Shown here piece by piece: positions 25,830-35,647 of a stretch of 64,000 bases of DNA. The stretch spans positions 1 through 64,000 of the forward strand of contig CAVQLG010000013.1 in NCBI GenBank assembly GCA_963713275.1. Reading direction: 5' to 3'. Made by a program: the position numbers and the translations under genes. The notes below the pieces were generated by a model, which did not search any database, was not told the DNA's origin, and saw nothing but the letters and a program-made list of their open reading frames with translations. Origin of the DNA: CAIWHR01 sp963713275. GTDB taxonomy: Bacteria; Pseudomonadota; Gammaproteobacteria; Burkholderiales; Casimicrobiaceae. Each line of letters starts with the position of its first letter. Position 1 is the stretch's first letter.

Positions 25830-26052
25830 TGCTCAGTCGCACTTCCGATTGCACCCGGTCACGCGCAGGTCACGCGGGTCAAACTCCACGCCCGACCAGG
25901 ATGGTCCGCGGAAAAGGCGGCGGCCGGCCCCCTGCCTGCCTGCCCCCGCAGCCCGAGCCCATCGCCGATGCGAGCATCAACCTGAACCCCGATACCAACG
26001 CCAACCTGACACCGCCGCGAGCGGCTGGCCACTCGTCCCGCGCCCCGCCCCG

Positions 26053-27099
26053 TCACGCCGCCGGGAACGCAACCACGTGGTCGATCGCGAGCCGGATGCC
26101 GATCTTCTCGCCCAGCGCGTGGTTGTGGTGCGAGGGCACGAGCGACAGCACGCGCGAGCCCGACGGCAGCAACAACGTGTACAGGAAGTCAGCGCCGCGA
26201 AACGCCTTGCCCGCCACCTCGGCCTGCCATGGCGCGCCGTCGTCGTGGACGATGTCGTCGGGGCGCACCAGGAGATCGATGGCAAGCCCGTCGGACGCGA
26301 GCAGCGGCGCTCCGGTGTCGAGATCTCCGAGCTCGGTGGCCACACGTGCCGGGCCGGTGACGACTCCACGCAGGAACACGCCCTCCCCCACGAAATCGGC
26401 GACGAAGCGCGTGTTCGGCCGGTGGTAGAGGTTATAGGGCACGTCCCACTGCTCGATCCGTCCCTCGTGCATGATTCCTATCTCGTCGGCGAGCGCGAAC
26501 GCCTCGTGCTGGTCGTGCGTCACCAGCAGGGCGGTGATCCCGGCCGCCTTGATGATCGAGCGCACCTCGAGCGACAGCCGCTCCCGCAGATCGACGTCGA
26601 GATTGGAGAACGGCTCGTCGAGCAGCAGCAGCTCGGGCTCCGGTGCCAGCGCGCGGGCAAGCGCGACCCTCTGCTGTTGTCCGCCCGAGAGCTCGTGCGG
26701 GTAGGCACGCGCTGCGGCTTCGAGCCCGACCAGCGCGAGCATGTCGTCGACGCGCCGCCGCTGCGCGCGCGTCGGTCGTCGCCCCAATCCGAACGCGACA
26801 TTGCCGGCAACGTCCAGGTGCGGAAACAGCGCGTAGTCCTGGAACACCATGCCGATCCGCCGCGCCTCCGGCGGCTCGATGCGCCCCGGGGCAGACACGA
26901 CGCGCCCCGACAGCGCGATGCTGCCGCCCTGCACGGGCTCGAACCCGGCGATGCAGCGCAGCACGGTCGTCTTCCCGCAGCCCGACGCACCGAGCAGGCA
27001 GCCGATCGCACCTTGGCCGAGCGCGAAGTCGAGGTCGCGTACCACCCGACGCGCGCCATAACTGTGCGCGAGATTGCGAACGTCGACGGAAGCGGCCAC
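26053..27099 (-). CDS. fbpC: ABC transporter ATP-binding protein, ferric iron type
   Basis: Energises import of Fe3+ or a similar cation; cytoplasmic face of the inner membrane. 348 residues from GTG 27099. Walker A GASGCGKTT (about residues 33-41), Q-loop VFQDYALFPH, signature LSGGQQQRVALARAL, Walker B LLLLDEPFSNLD and H-loop VTHDQHEA are all present. A C-terminal regulatory TOBE-like domain (LLVRPDDIVHDDG) follows, as in FbpC and PotA-type ATPases. Its permease and binding-protein partners are probably the genes at 42710 and 46435, 15-20 kb away, an unusual dispersal for this transporter type. Polyamine or sulfate specificity cannot be excluded. Confidence 0.85.
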   Translation of the reverse strand: MAASVDVRNLAHSYGARRVVRDLDFALGQGAIGCLLGASGCGKTTVLRCIAGFEPVQGGSIALSGRVVSAPGRIEPPEARRIGMVFQDYALFPHLDVAGNVAFGLGRRPTRAQRRRVDDMLALVGLEAAARAYPHELSGGQQQRVALARALAPEPELLLLDEPFSNLDVDLRERLSLEVRSIIKAAGITALLVTHDQHEAFALADEIGIMHEGRIEQWDVPYNLYHRPNTRFVADFVGEGVFLRGVVTGPARVATELGDLDTGAPLLASDGLAIDLLVRPDDIVHDDGAPWQAEVAGKAFRGADFLYTLLLPSGSRVLSLVPSHHNHALGEKIGIRLAIDHVVAFPAA

Positions 27100-27127
27100 G
27101 GACGCGAGTCTATACCGCGCGGCGCGA

Positions 27128-28520
27128 TCAGACGCCGTGGCTCGCGCCCCGTGGCGGCGCGCCCGCGCTCGAGTTCGCGCAGCTTGCCGGCCATCGCCGG
27201 ACCGACGACCATCTGCGGCGCCCCCGACATCGATCTGCCCCCGCGGGCGGAGCGCTCGGCGATCCGCTTGCGCGCAATTTCGAACGCGCCTTCGAGCGTG
27301 TCTGCTTCGGCCATGCCGGCACCGAACAGCGCGCTGCCGAAGGCAGTGCCCTCGTCGTCGACGGCGCAGCCCTCCCCGGCGCCGGCAGCGTCGGTAGCGG
27401 TCATCACCAGCGTCTCGTCCCCGGCGAGCGCTTCCAGCCAAGCCCCCGCGTAGCAGGCCGTGACCACGACGATACGCCAGCGTATCCCGGAGTCGTCCAG
27501 CAGCTGGCGCAACCCGGCGGGCGTCAGTGGCACCCACTCGAAGGGCGGCAGCACGACTTCGATACCGCCGCCGCGAGCACCCTTGCCGGCAACATAGAGC
27601 ATGATGACGTCTTCGTCCGGATCGATCGTTCCCTGCAGTTCGGCAAGCGTCTCGCGCAGATTCGAAACCGTTGCCATGGGTCGCTCGAGCACCGTGGCGG
27701 GGCTGTTGACCAGGGCCACCGAGCGGCCCGCCGTGCCCCAGCGCTGATCCATCACCTGCACCGCGGACAACACGTCGCTGCGCAACACGTCGGACCCCCC
27801 GGACGCGAAGCCGACGAAATAGAGATCGGTGATGCCCGGACGCGCCTCGTCGAGGTCGGTCAACGCCTCGTCCAGCAGGATCCGCTGCGCCTCCATCACC
27901 GGCTCGGATGCTGGATAAGGAACGTCGTGCGCGGCGCCCGTACTGGCGGCCTCCCGTCGCCACCAGGGCACGTCCGGCGCGAAAGTCGAGCCGAACCACA
28001 GCGGCGCAAGCAGCACGAGTGCCGCAAGCAGCGCACGTGGCCACCGCAGAGGGCGGTCCGGCATCAGCGCCACCGCCGCGGCTCGCACGAAGAGCGCAGC
28101 CGTCCATGCGAGCAGCGCGTCGTCCTGCCAGCCGGTGAAGATCGCGTGCCCGGGCCACCAGCGCGCCGCGAGCCCGGGCGCGAGATGCAGCAGCTGGAGG
28201 GTCGGGTACGACGCAAAGACGATGGTCGGCAGTGCCAGCACCAGCGTGCGTTGCCTGAACAGCAGCGACAGCACCGCTGCGGCGAGCAGCAGCACCCCCG
28301 CCGCGTACGTCTCGCCGGAGACGCCCAGCCACGAGAACCGCCCCTCGTCCCCGTAGCGGACGAAGTCGCTGCCGATATCGAGCGCCGCCGAGAACAGGGT
28401 GAGCATGACGAGTTCGCGCACGTCGATGCGAAAGTCCAAGCGGTCGACGGGCAGGAACAGCGCCAGCCGCAGCCCGGCGCGCAGGTTGCGCGCGAGGTCG
28501 ACCCAGACGGAGGGGTCCAT
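27128..28520 (-). CDS. Membrane-anchored C13 (caspase-like) peptidase-family protein, catalytic His missing
   Basis: Four hydrophobic segments (about residues 35-55, 72-113, 135-152, 160-181) precede a C13-type domain. The catalytic cysteine is present, C356 in VVTACYAG, but the strand that normally ends S-H-G reads AGKG (K313), so the catalytic histidine is gone. The product may be a non-catalytic member. The frame formally stays open to 26520, overlapping the ATPase gene by about 580 bp, which is implausible; a stop one frame over at 27128 suggests a 1-nt frameshift near the end. It sits just upstream of the ABC ATPase, same strand. Confidence 0.65.
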
Positions 28521-28577
28521 CGGCGGCTTCGAGGCCCTGCGCGCGGCGATCGCGCGTAATCCCGTGTCCCGCCGCCC

Positions 28578-30002
28578 TCAGTGCACGCCGCCGGCGTGCG
28601 CGACGATGTAGTCCTTGACGCGCTGCACGTCCGGAGGCAACACCGTGGAGCGCTGCGGCCGCGACTCGAGATCGGCGTACGCTGCCGGGCGCTCGGGATC
28701 GCGACCGAGCGCCTCGCGGATCGTCGCGGCGAACTTGGCGGGCAGCGCGGTTTCGATGCACAGGAGCGGCACGTTGGGATCGAGGAACTCGCGCGCGACC
28801 CTCACGCCGTCGGCAGTATGCGGGTCAAGCGTCACGCCGGTGCGGGCGTGGACTTCGCGAATGGTGTGGATCCGGTCTGCGTGGGTGCTCCTGCCGGACA
28901 CGAAGCCCGAGGCCTGGACCATCGCCCAGTACGGCGTCGCCGCGAGGTCGAACCCACCGTCGTGCTCGATCTTGAGCCACAGGTCGCGCACGACCACGGG
29001 GTCGCGCCCGACGACGTCGAGGATGTAGCGCTCGAAATTCGACGCCTTGGAGATGTCCATCGACGGGCTCGACGTCGCGTGCGTCTCCGCCGTCCGCCGC
29101 GGGCGGTAGTGCCCCGTGCGGAAGAACTCGTCGAGTACGTCGTTCTCGTTGGTGGCGAGGATCAGGCGGCGTATCGGCAGGCCGAGCGATTTCGCGACGT
29201 GGCCGGCGAGGATGTTGCCGAAATTGCCGGAGGGCACGGCGAAGTCGACACTCTGGCGCGGAGCGCTCGTGACCGCGAAATAGCCCTTGAAGTAATAGAC
29301 GACCTGCGCCGCGATGCGCGCCCAGTTGATCGAGTTGACGGCGCCGATGTGCCAGCGGCGCTTGAACTCGGCGTCGGCGCCGATGGCCTTGACGATATCC
29401 TGGCAGTCGTCGAACACGCCTTCGATCGCGATGTTGTGGACGTTCGCGTCGTGCAGCGAGTACATCTGCGCCTGCTGGAACGGGCTCATCCGGCCGAACG
29501 GCGAGAGCATGAACACGCGGATGCCGCGCTTGCCGCGCATCGCGCACTCCGCGGAGCTGCCGGTGTCGCCGGACGTGGCCCCCAGGATGTTGAGCTCGCC
29601 GCCGCCCTTGGCGAGCACGTACTCGAACAGATTGCCCAGGAGCTGCAGCGCGACGTCCTTGAACGCAAGCGTCGGCCCGTTGGACGCGTGCAGCAGGTGC
29701 ATCCCGGTTTCGAGCGCCGTCACCGGCGTGATCTCGGCGCTGCCGAAGATCGCCTCCGTATAGGTCCGGTCGATCAGCGCAGCGAGCTCCGCCTCGGGGA
29801 TGTCGGTGACGAAACGCCCGAGCACCGCCTGCGCGAGCCGTGGATAAGGCAACCCGCGCAATGCCTCGATCTCGGCCTGCCTGAACCGGGGATAGAACTC
29901 GGGGACCGCGAGGCCTCCGTCGGGCGCGAGGCCCTCGAGGAGGATCTCGCAGAACGGGCGTGGCGCGTCGCGCCAGGCGCCGCGGGTGCTGATGTAGCGC
30001 AT
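28578..30002 (-). CDS. thrC: Threonine synthase
   Basis: Converts O-phospho-homoserine to threonine with pyridoxal phosphate; cytoplasmic. 474 residues, full length for the bacterial type I enzyme. The Schiff-base lysine is K115 in PTLAFKDVALQ, and the phosphate-binding GATSGDTGSSA follows at about 140-150. The N-terminal MRYISTRG start is the family start. It lies after hom in the same direction, separated by a 145-bp inverted-repeat element, so operon read-through is likely. Confidence 0.96.
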   Translation of the reverse strand: MRYISTRGAWRDAPRPFCEILLEGLAPDGGLAVPEFYPRFRQAEIEALRGLPYPRLAQAVLGRFVTDIPEAELAALIDRTYTEAIFGSAEITPVTALETGMHLLHASNGPTLAFKDVALQLLGNLFEYVLAKGGGELNILGATSGDTGSSAECAMRGKRGIRVFMLSPFGRMSPFQQAQMYSLHDANVHNIAIEGVFDDCQDIVKAIGADAEFKRRWHIGAVNSINWARIAAQVVYYFKGYFAVTSAPRQSVDFAVPSGNFGNILAGHVAKSLGLPIRRLILATNENDVLDEFFRTGHYRPRRTAETHATSSPSMDISKASNFERYILDVVGRDPVVVRDLWLKIEHDGGFDLAATPYWAMVQASGFVSGRSTHADRIHTIREVHARTGVTLDPHTADGVRVAREFLDPNVPLLCIETALPAKFAATIREALGRDPERPAAYADLESRPQRSTVLPPDVQRVKDYIVAHAGGVH

Positions 30003-30009
30003 GGTGCTC

Positions 30010-30154
30010 AGAGCCTGTGAATCAATCTGCCACGCGCCCGGATTGCTGCGTTGCTCACTCGCTGCCTCCTCGACTGTCTACTTGATAGGTCTTTTCGCTC
30101 GCGTCATTCGCGCCTTGCACTCCGGGCGCTCGCGACGGTTCCGTCACAGGCTCT
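30010..30154. repeat. MITE-like element between hom and thrC
   Basis: 145 bp bounded by 11-bp perfect inverted repeats, AGAGCCTGTGA (30010-30020) and TCACAGGCTCT (30144-30154). The core (30051-30150) resembles a second stretch at 36685-36798. The right end touches the hom stop codon and the left end lies 8 bp from the thrC start, so the element makes up nearly all the spacer. Confidence 0.65.
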
Positions 30155-31470
30155 CAGTTGAGTTCCTCGAGGCGGATGCGGACCACCGCGCCGGCGACGG
30201 TGGGCAGCGCCTCGATCGCCGCGATCGCGGCGACGACGTTCTCTTCGACCGTGCGGTGCGTGAGCAAGATGATGTCGGTCTGCGCCTCGCCTTCGGACGG
30301 CTCCTTCTGGATCATCGCGTCGATCGAGATGTCGCGGTCGGCGAGGATGCGCGCGATGTCGGCGAGCACGCCGGGGCGGTCGTCGACGCGCATCCGCAGG
30401 TAGTAGCCGGTCTCGACCTCGCCCATCGGCAGGAACGGCGTGTCGGACAACCGGTCGGGCTGGAACGCGAGGTGCGGCACGCGATGCTCGGGATCGGCGG
30501 TGTGCATCCGCGTGACGTCGACGAGGTCGGCGATCACCGCGCTCGCCGTCGGCTCGGCACCGGCGCCGGCACCGTAGTACAGCGTCGCGCCGACCGCGTC
30601 GCCCTTGACCAGGACGGCGTTCATCACGCCCTCGACGTTGGCGATCAGGCGCTTCCCGGGAATCAGCGTCGGATGCACTCGCAGCTCGATGCCCTTGGAC
30701 GTGCGCCGGGTGATGCCGAGCAGCTTGATGCGGTAGCCCAACTCCTCGGCGTACCGGATGTCCTCGCGCGTGAGCCGGGAGATGCCCTCGGTGTAGCACT
30801 TGTCGAACTGCATCGGCACACCGAAGGCTATCGCCGCCATGATGGTCAGCTTGTGCGCGGCGTCGATGCCTTCGATGTCGTACGTCGGATCCGCCTCGGC
30901 ATAGCCCTTGGCCTGGGCCTCCTGCAGCACTTCGGCGAACGACGCGCCGCGTGCGCGCATCTCGGACAGGATGTAGTTCGACGTGCCGTTGATGATGCCG
31001 GCGATCCACTCCAGCCGGTTCGCGGTGAGCCCCTCGCGCAGCGCCTTGATGATCGGGATGCCGCCGGCGACGGCGGCCTCGAAGCCGACCATCACGCCGC
31101 GCGCGTGCGCGGCAGCGAAGATCTCGGTGCCGTGGCGCGCGAGCAGCGCCTTGTTGGCCGTGACGACGTGCTTGCCGTGGTGAATCGCCTTCAGCACGAA
31201 GCTCTTCGCCGGCTCGATGCCGCCGATCAATTCGACGACGATGTCGACGTCCGGATGCGCGAGCACGACCTCGGCGTCGTTGGTGAGGTTGACGCCAGGC
31301 ACGCCGCGTGTGGCCTCGCGCGCGATGTCGAGGGCGCGTTCGGCGATCCAGGTGATGCGGATCTCGCGGCCGGCGCGACGCGCGATCTCCTCCTCATTGC
31401 GGCGGAGCACCTTCCAGGTGCCCATCCCCACGGTGCCCATGCCGAGCAGGCCCACTTGCAGCGGTTTCAT
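30154..31470 (-). CDS. hom: Homoserine dehydrogenase
   Basis: Reduces aspartate-semialdehyde to homoserine (NAD(P)H), the branch step to threonine and methionine; cytoplasmic. 438 residues: Rossmann start VGLLGMGTVGMGTW, then the NAD-binding and catalytic regions (VTANKALLARHG; AGIINGTSNYILSEM; GYAEADPTYDIEG), and a C-terminal ACT domain (RVDDRPGVLADIARIL) for feedback control by threonine. It follows the aminotransferase gene after about 250 bp and precedes thrC. Confidence 0.96.
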   Translation of the reverse strand: MKPLQVGLLGMGTVGMGTWKVLRRNEEEIARRAGREIRITWIAERALDIAREATRGVPGVNLTNDAEVVLAHPDVDIVVELIGGIEPAKSFVLKAIHHGKHVVTANKALLARHGTEIFAAAHARGVMVGFEAAVAGGIPIIKALREGLTANRLEWIAGIINGTSNYILSEMRARGASFAEVLQEAQAKGYAEADPTYDIEGIDAAHKLTIMAAIAFGVPMQFDKCYTEGISRLTREDIRYAEELGYRIKLLGITRRTSKGIELRVHPTLIPGKRLIANVEGVMNAVLVKGDAVGATLYYGAGAGAEPTASAVIADLVDVTRMHTADPEHRVPHLAFQPDRLSDTPFLPMGEVETGYYLRMRVDDRPGVLADIARILADRDISIDAMIQKEPSEGEAQTDIILLTHRTVEENVVAAIAAIEALPTVAGAVVRIRLEELN

Positions 31471-31718
31471 CGTCGTCGGAAAGGAAGTTGCGGAACCATC
31501 TCGGGCTTCGGCGCCGCAGACGGCCGGTCGGGTTGCGGGTCGAGTCAGCGCCTGGGCACGCGTCTGCCGCGCGGTCGGATCGCGGTGCCGCTCAGGGGCT
31601 GCCTCCCCGCGTGCTCCGCTTCACGGGCTCCCACGTCGCCTGCCTCCCCGACCTGCCGCGTCGGTCGCCTGCTCTCGCCCTGGTTGCCGACCGCCCGCGA
31701 CGGTTTCCTCTCCTCCGC

Positions 31719-33006
31719 TCAGGGCGCGGCGCCGGCAACGGCGGCGGGAGCGGAAGCAGCGGTGGGCGCGCAAGCGGCTCCGGCCGCTGCAGCGGGCTTC
31801 GGCTCGCAGAGCAGGCCGTCGTCGCGGAACATCTGCTTGATGCCGCGAATCGCCTGGCGCGTGCGGCTCTCGTTCTCGATCATCGCGAAGCGCACGTACT
31901 CGTCGCCGAACTCGCCGAAGCCGATCCCCGGCGAGACGGAGACCTTCGCCTTCGCCAGCAGCGCCTTCGCGAACTCGAGCGAGCCGGCGGCGCGGTAGGG
32001 CTCGGGAACGCGCGCCCAGACGTACATCGACGCCTTCGGGTTGTCGACCATCCAGCCGGCCTCGTGCAGCCCCTTGACCAGCACGTCGCGCCGCCGCTGG
32101 TAATTGAGAGCGATCTCTCGTCACGCAGTCCTGCGGCCCCTCGAGCGCCGCAATCGCCGCCACCTGGATCGGCGTGAACGTGCCGTAGTCGTGGTAGCCC
32201 TTGATCCGCGACAGGGCGTAGACGAGGTCCTTGCTGCCGACCATGTAGCCGATCCGCCACCCGGCCATGTTGTAGCTCTTCGACATCGTGAAGAACTCGA
32301 CCGCGACGTCGCGCGCCCCTGGAACCTGCATGATCGAAGGCGCCTTCCAGCCGTCGAAGCAGATGTCGGCGTAGGCGAGGTCGTGCACGACCCAGATGCC
32401 GTATTCCTTCGCCAGCGCGACGAGCTTCTCGAAGAACGGCAGCTCGACGCACTGCGCCGTCGGGTTCGACGGAAAGCTCACGATCAGCATCTTGGGCTTG
32501 GGGAAGCTCGTGTGGATCGTGCGCTCGAGCTCGGCGAAGAAATCGCCGTCGGGCGTCATCGGGACGTGGCGGATGTCCGCCCCGGCGATCACGGGGCCGT
32601 AGATGTGGATCGGGTAGCTGGGGTTGGGCACCAGTACCGTGTCGCCGCGGCCCAGCGTGGCGAGCGTCAGGTGCGCGATCCCCTCCTTCGAGCCGATGGT
32701 CACGATCGCCTCGGTTTCGGGGTCGAACGAGACGCCCCAGCGCCGCTCGTACCAGTGGCAGATCGCGCGCCGCAGCCGGGGAATCCCCTTCGACACCGAG
32801 TAGCCGTGGGTGTCCGGACGCAGCGCAGTCTCGACCAGCTTGTCGACGATGTGCTTCGGCGTCGGGCCGTCGGGATTGCCCATGCCGAAGTCGATGATGT
32901 CCTCGCCGCGCCGGCGCGCGGCCATCTTGAGCTCGGTGGTGATGTTGAAGATGTACGGGGGCAGCCGGGTGAGGCGCGGGAATTCCGTGGCGGGGGAGGT
33001 GGCCAT
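31719..33006 (-). CDS. alaC: Alanine-type pyridoxal-phosphate aminotransferase, apparent 1-nt frameshift
   Basis: Class I/II aminotransferase (AlaC/LL-DAP aminotransferase-like), probably making alanine from pyruvate and glutamate. Starts at ATG 33006 with MATSPATEFPRLTRLPP. The PLP lysine is in MSKSYNMAGWRIGY. The frame breaks at about 32121: an extra T on the plus strand changes the expected Cys-Val-Arg-Glu-Ile-Ala-Leu phrase. The second frame then continues faultlessly (LHEAGWMVDNPKASMYVW) to 31719. Both halves are well conserved, so a sequence error is as likely as a true mutation. The downstream hom and thrC genes are a common betaproteobacterial arrangement. Confidence 0.9.
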
Positions 33007-33205
33007 GCAGGTCTTTCTATCGTAAGCGCCCGGAACCGTCCGAGCGACGTAGAAGCGAGATTGAGCTAGCATTGTAGCCGCAGCGCGCGCAGGCGGCAAT
33101 TCGCGGAGGTTTCAGCGGGGGGTTTCGCGACCGCGGAGCCGGCGCCGGCTTCACCGCTGCACGCGACGGCGCGCGCCGTCCACCGCGACCGGAAGAGCAG
33201 ACCAC

Positions 33206-33607
33206 TTGAAATTCCACCTCGCCACCACTGCCGGCAACGTCGTGACCGGCGTCGGGCCGGGCTGGGTCCGCGTCAACGCCGAGGTCTATCGGCAGAGCCT
33301 GCTGCTCGCTCCCGATGCGGTCGTGGCGCCCTGGACGATGGCCGGATTCGACGCATTGACGGAGACGGACTTCGCCCGCCTGCTCGAGATCGAGCCCGCG
33401 GTCGTCGTGTTCGGCAGCGGAACGAGGCTGCGCTTTCCCCACCCCCGCCTCACGCGGCCCCTCACCGCCGCCGGCGTCGGCATCGAGACGATGGACACCG
33501 CCGCCGCGTGCCGGACCTACAACATCCTCGCGGCGGAGGGGCGCCGCGTTGCGGCCGCGCTCATCGTCGAAGCCGCCGAGCCCCCGGCGATACGCTCGGA
33601 GCGTTGA
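33206..33607 (+). CDS. MTH938/NDUFAF3-like (DUF498) protein
   Basis: 133 residues, TTG start behind GGAAGAG. The compact alpha/beta fold is recognisable from PWTMAGFDALTETDFARLL, VVVFGSGTRLRFP and ETMDTAAACRTYNILAAEGR, the last phrase being the family signature. Bacterial members are small soluble proteins with no settled function; eukaryotic relatives assist complex I assembly. Divergent from the aminotransferase gene, 199 bp away. Confidence 0.85.
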   Translation: MKFHLATTAGNVVTGVGPGWVRVNAEVYRQSLLLAPDAVVAPWTMAGFDALTETDFARLLEIEPAVVVFGSGTRLRFPHPRLTRPLTAAGVGIETMDTAAACRTYNILAAEGRRVAAALIVEAAEPPAIRSER

Positions 33608-33666
33608 ATGAACCCCCTTCATCCGCCGCCCGGCATGCGCGTTCGGGCGACCCCCGCCCGGCGTCG

Positions 33667-34422
33667 ATGACCGACTCCCGCCTGGACCACGGCCACGGTG
33701 ACGGCGCCGAAACCGAGCGTTTCCGCGTGCGCACACGCGCCGAGATCCTCGCCATCCTGCGCGGACTGCTGCAGCAAAGCGCGCTCGTGAACGTGTACTT
33801 CGGGCCGGGCCCCGATTTCTTCATCACTGCCCTGCTGGCGATCGACGCCGAACGTGGCACCGTCGTGTTCGACATCGGCGCCGACCCACGGCAGAACGAG
33901 CGGCTGCCGCGCGCCCCGGCGGCGCGCCTGGAGACGTACGCCGAGCACGTTCGCGTCGAGTTCTCGGTGGGCCCGGTCACGCCCGTCCTGTTCGACGGCA
34001 TGCCGGCGTTCGCCGCGCCGCTGCCCCCCTCGCTGCTGCGCATACAGCGCCGCGAGACGTATCGCGTCCGCGTGCCGCAGGCCCGCCCGATCATCTGCGA
34101 GCTCCCGCCGGCGTCCGGCTCCGCACAGCCGGTGCTCGCCCGCGTGCGCGACATCAGCGTCGGGGGCGTTGCGCTGGTCGACTTTCCGCCGACGTTCGAG
34201 CTCGTCCAGGGCACCGTCATCGAACGCTGCGTGCTGCAGCTGACGAAGACCGAAAGGTACGACCTCGGATTGGAGCTCGTGCACGTCTATCGGCTGGCGC
34301 ACCCGCCGCCCCCCCGCGGCCAGCTCGTCGGGTGCCGGTTCCTGCATCTCGACGGCGCGGCGCAGGCGCGCATGCAGCGGTTGATCCATCAGCTCGACCG
34401 CGAGCAGCTGGGCCGCGGCTAG
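33667..34422 (+). CDS. ycgR: YcgR-type PilZ domain protein (cyclic di-GMP receptor)
   Basis: Binds cyclic di-GMP and in its better known form slows the flagellar motor. 251 residues: an N-terminal YcgR-N domain (ILAILRGLLQQSALVNVYF...) and a C-terminal PilZ domain with RRETYRV and the DISVGGVAL motif (R-x3-R followed by D/N-x-S-x-x-G), then GCRFLHL. No flagellar genes are nearby. The start at 33667 is the first ATG that matches the family; the preceding gene ends 59 bp upstream. Confidence 0.85.
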   Translation: MTDSRLDHGHGDGAETERFRVRTRAEILAILRGLLQQSALVNVYFGPGPDFFITALLAIDAERGTVVFDIGADPRQNERLPRAPAARLETYAEHVRVEFSVGPVTPVLFDGMPAFAAPLPPSLLRIQRRETYRVRVPQARPIICELPPASGSAQPVLARVRDISVGGVALVDFPPTFELVQGTVIERCVLQLTKTERYDLGLELVHVYRLAHPPPPRGQLVGCRFLHLDGAAQARMQRLIHQLDREQLGRG

Positions 34423-34465
34423 AGGGGTGGGGGAGGCCTGGACGCGCAAGCCTGGACGCGCAAGC

Positions 34466-35389
34466 TCAGGCGGCAAGGATCTCGCGGATGTGCTCGGTCA
34501 CGCTGCGTCCCAGGGCGGACAACGCATAGCCGCCCTCGAGCGTCGAAATGAGACGGCTGCCGGCGTGCTTGTGCGCGACCGACATCAGCTCGCGCGTCAC
34601 CCACGCGTAGTCGGCCTCGGTGAGCTTCAGGCCCGCGAGCGGATCCTCGCGGTGCGCGTCGAACCCGGCGGACACGTAGATGACCTGCGGCCGATGGCTA
34701 TCGAGGGCAGGAAGCCAACGTTCGCGCACCGCCGCGCGAAACGCCTCGCTGCCGCTGCCTGCCGCGAGCGGGACGTTGACCATGTTGTCGGCGACGTTCT
34801 CGGTGCCCGAATACGGGTACAGCGGATGCTGGAAGATGGACACCATCAGCACCCGCGGGTCCCCGGAGAAGATGTCCTCGGTCCCGTTGCCGTGGTGGAC
34901 GTCGAAATCGATGACCGCAACCCGCTCGACGCCGTGCGCCTCGAGCGCGTGCGCGGCCCCGACCGCCACATTGTTGAAGAGGCAGAAGCCCATCGCCCGG
35001 TTGCGCTCGGCATGGTGCCCGGGCGGCCGGACCGCGCAGAACGCGCTCTTGCACTCCCGCCGCATGACGAGATCGGTCGCGAGCACCAGCGCACCTGCCG
35101 CGTGCTTTGCGGCTGCCACCGAGTGCGGGTTGAGTGCGGTGTCCGGATCGATGAAGTGCAGTCCCGCCTCGGGACTCGCCGCCTCGATCCAGTCGATGTA
35201 GGGCGCACCGTGCACCCGGGCGAGCTGCGATCGCGTCGCCGGCAGCGCCGAGTAGTGCCGGAGGTAGGCGTCGAGCCCGGCCGCTATCAGGCGGTCCCCG
35301 ATCGCGTGCAGGCGATCGGGGCACTCCGGATGGTAGGGCCCCATGTCGTGCAGCAACGAGGACGGATGAGTGATGTAGGCAGTGGGCAC
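34466..35389 (-). CDS. Histone deacetylase-family amidohydrolase (AcuC/acetylpolyamine type)
   Basis: Zinc-dependent removal of acetyl groups from acetylated amines or proteins. 307 residues from GTG 35389 (VPTAYITHPSSLLHDMG). The family landmarks are in order: RPPGHHAERNRAMGFCLFNN, the zinc ligands in DFDVHHGNGT and SAGFDAHREDP, and the late TLEGGY tyrosine. Class II-like bacterial deacetylase size. Divergent from the moxR gene. The substrate cannot be told from sequence. Confidence 0.92.
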   Translation of the reverse strand: MPTAYITHPSSLLHDMGPYHPECPDRLHAIGDRLIAAGLDAYLRHYSALPATRSQLARVHGAPYIDWIEAASPEAGLHFIDPDTALNPHSVAAAKHAAGALVLATDLVMRRECKSAFCAVRPPGHHAERNRAMGFCLFNNVAVGAAHALEAHGVERVAVIDFDVHHGNGTEDIFSGDPRVLMVSIFQHPLYPYSGTENVADNMVNVPLAAGSGSEAFRAAVRERWLPALDSHRPQVIYVSAGFDAHREDPLAGLKLTEADYAWVTRELMSVAHKHAGSRLISTLEGGYALSALGRSVTEHIREILAA

Positions 35390-35647
35390 GGCAGTGCTGG
35401 CGATGTGGTGGTGGCGAACCGGCGGCGCCGTCGGGCAGGCGTCGCCCAAGAAAAGGCGTTCGGCGGACGGACACGACGGGCCGGCGCGACGGCAACCCGC
35501 TCGGCTGCCGCCACCCGTCGGATGCAGTGTAGCGTTTGCCCGCCGGGGATGACTAGTACCGTCCCGGCACGTTACATTTGCGCTTTCCCTCCGTCGACCG
35601 CGCGCGGCCCCCCGCGCCCCCGGGAGGCGACCGACCAGGAAGCCCCG

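Larger units (their letters stand above)
24352..25856 (+). mobile_element. ISKra4-like insertion sequence, 1505 bp, 9-bp target duplication
   Basis: The ends are 24-bp perfect inverted repeats starting GGGTGCAATCGG (24352-24375 and 25833-25856). Direct repeats GGTCACGCG flank it at 24343-24351 and 25857-25865. It contains two overlapping frames whose fusion by -1 frameshift gives the transposase. Perfect ends and an intact duplication suggest recent insertion. Confidence 0.88.

Noticed and set aside
26053..28761. A 902-codon minus-strand frame
   Set aside because: Only the part from 27099 is a gene (ABC ATPase); upstream it is the shadow of the C13 protein.
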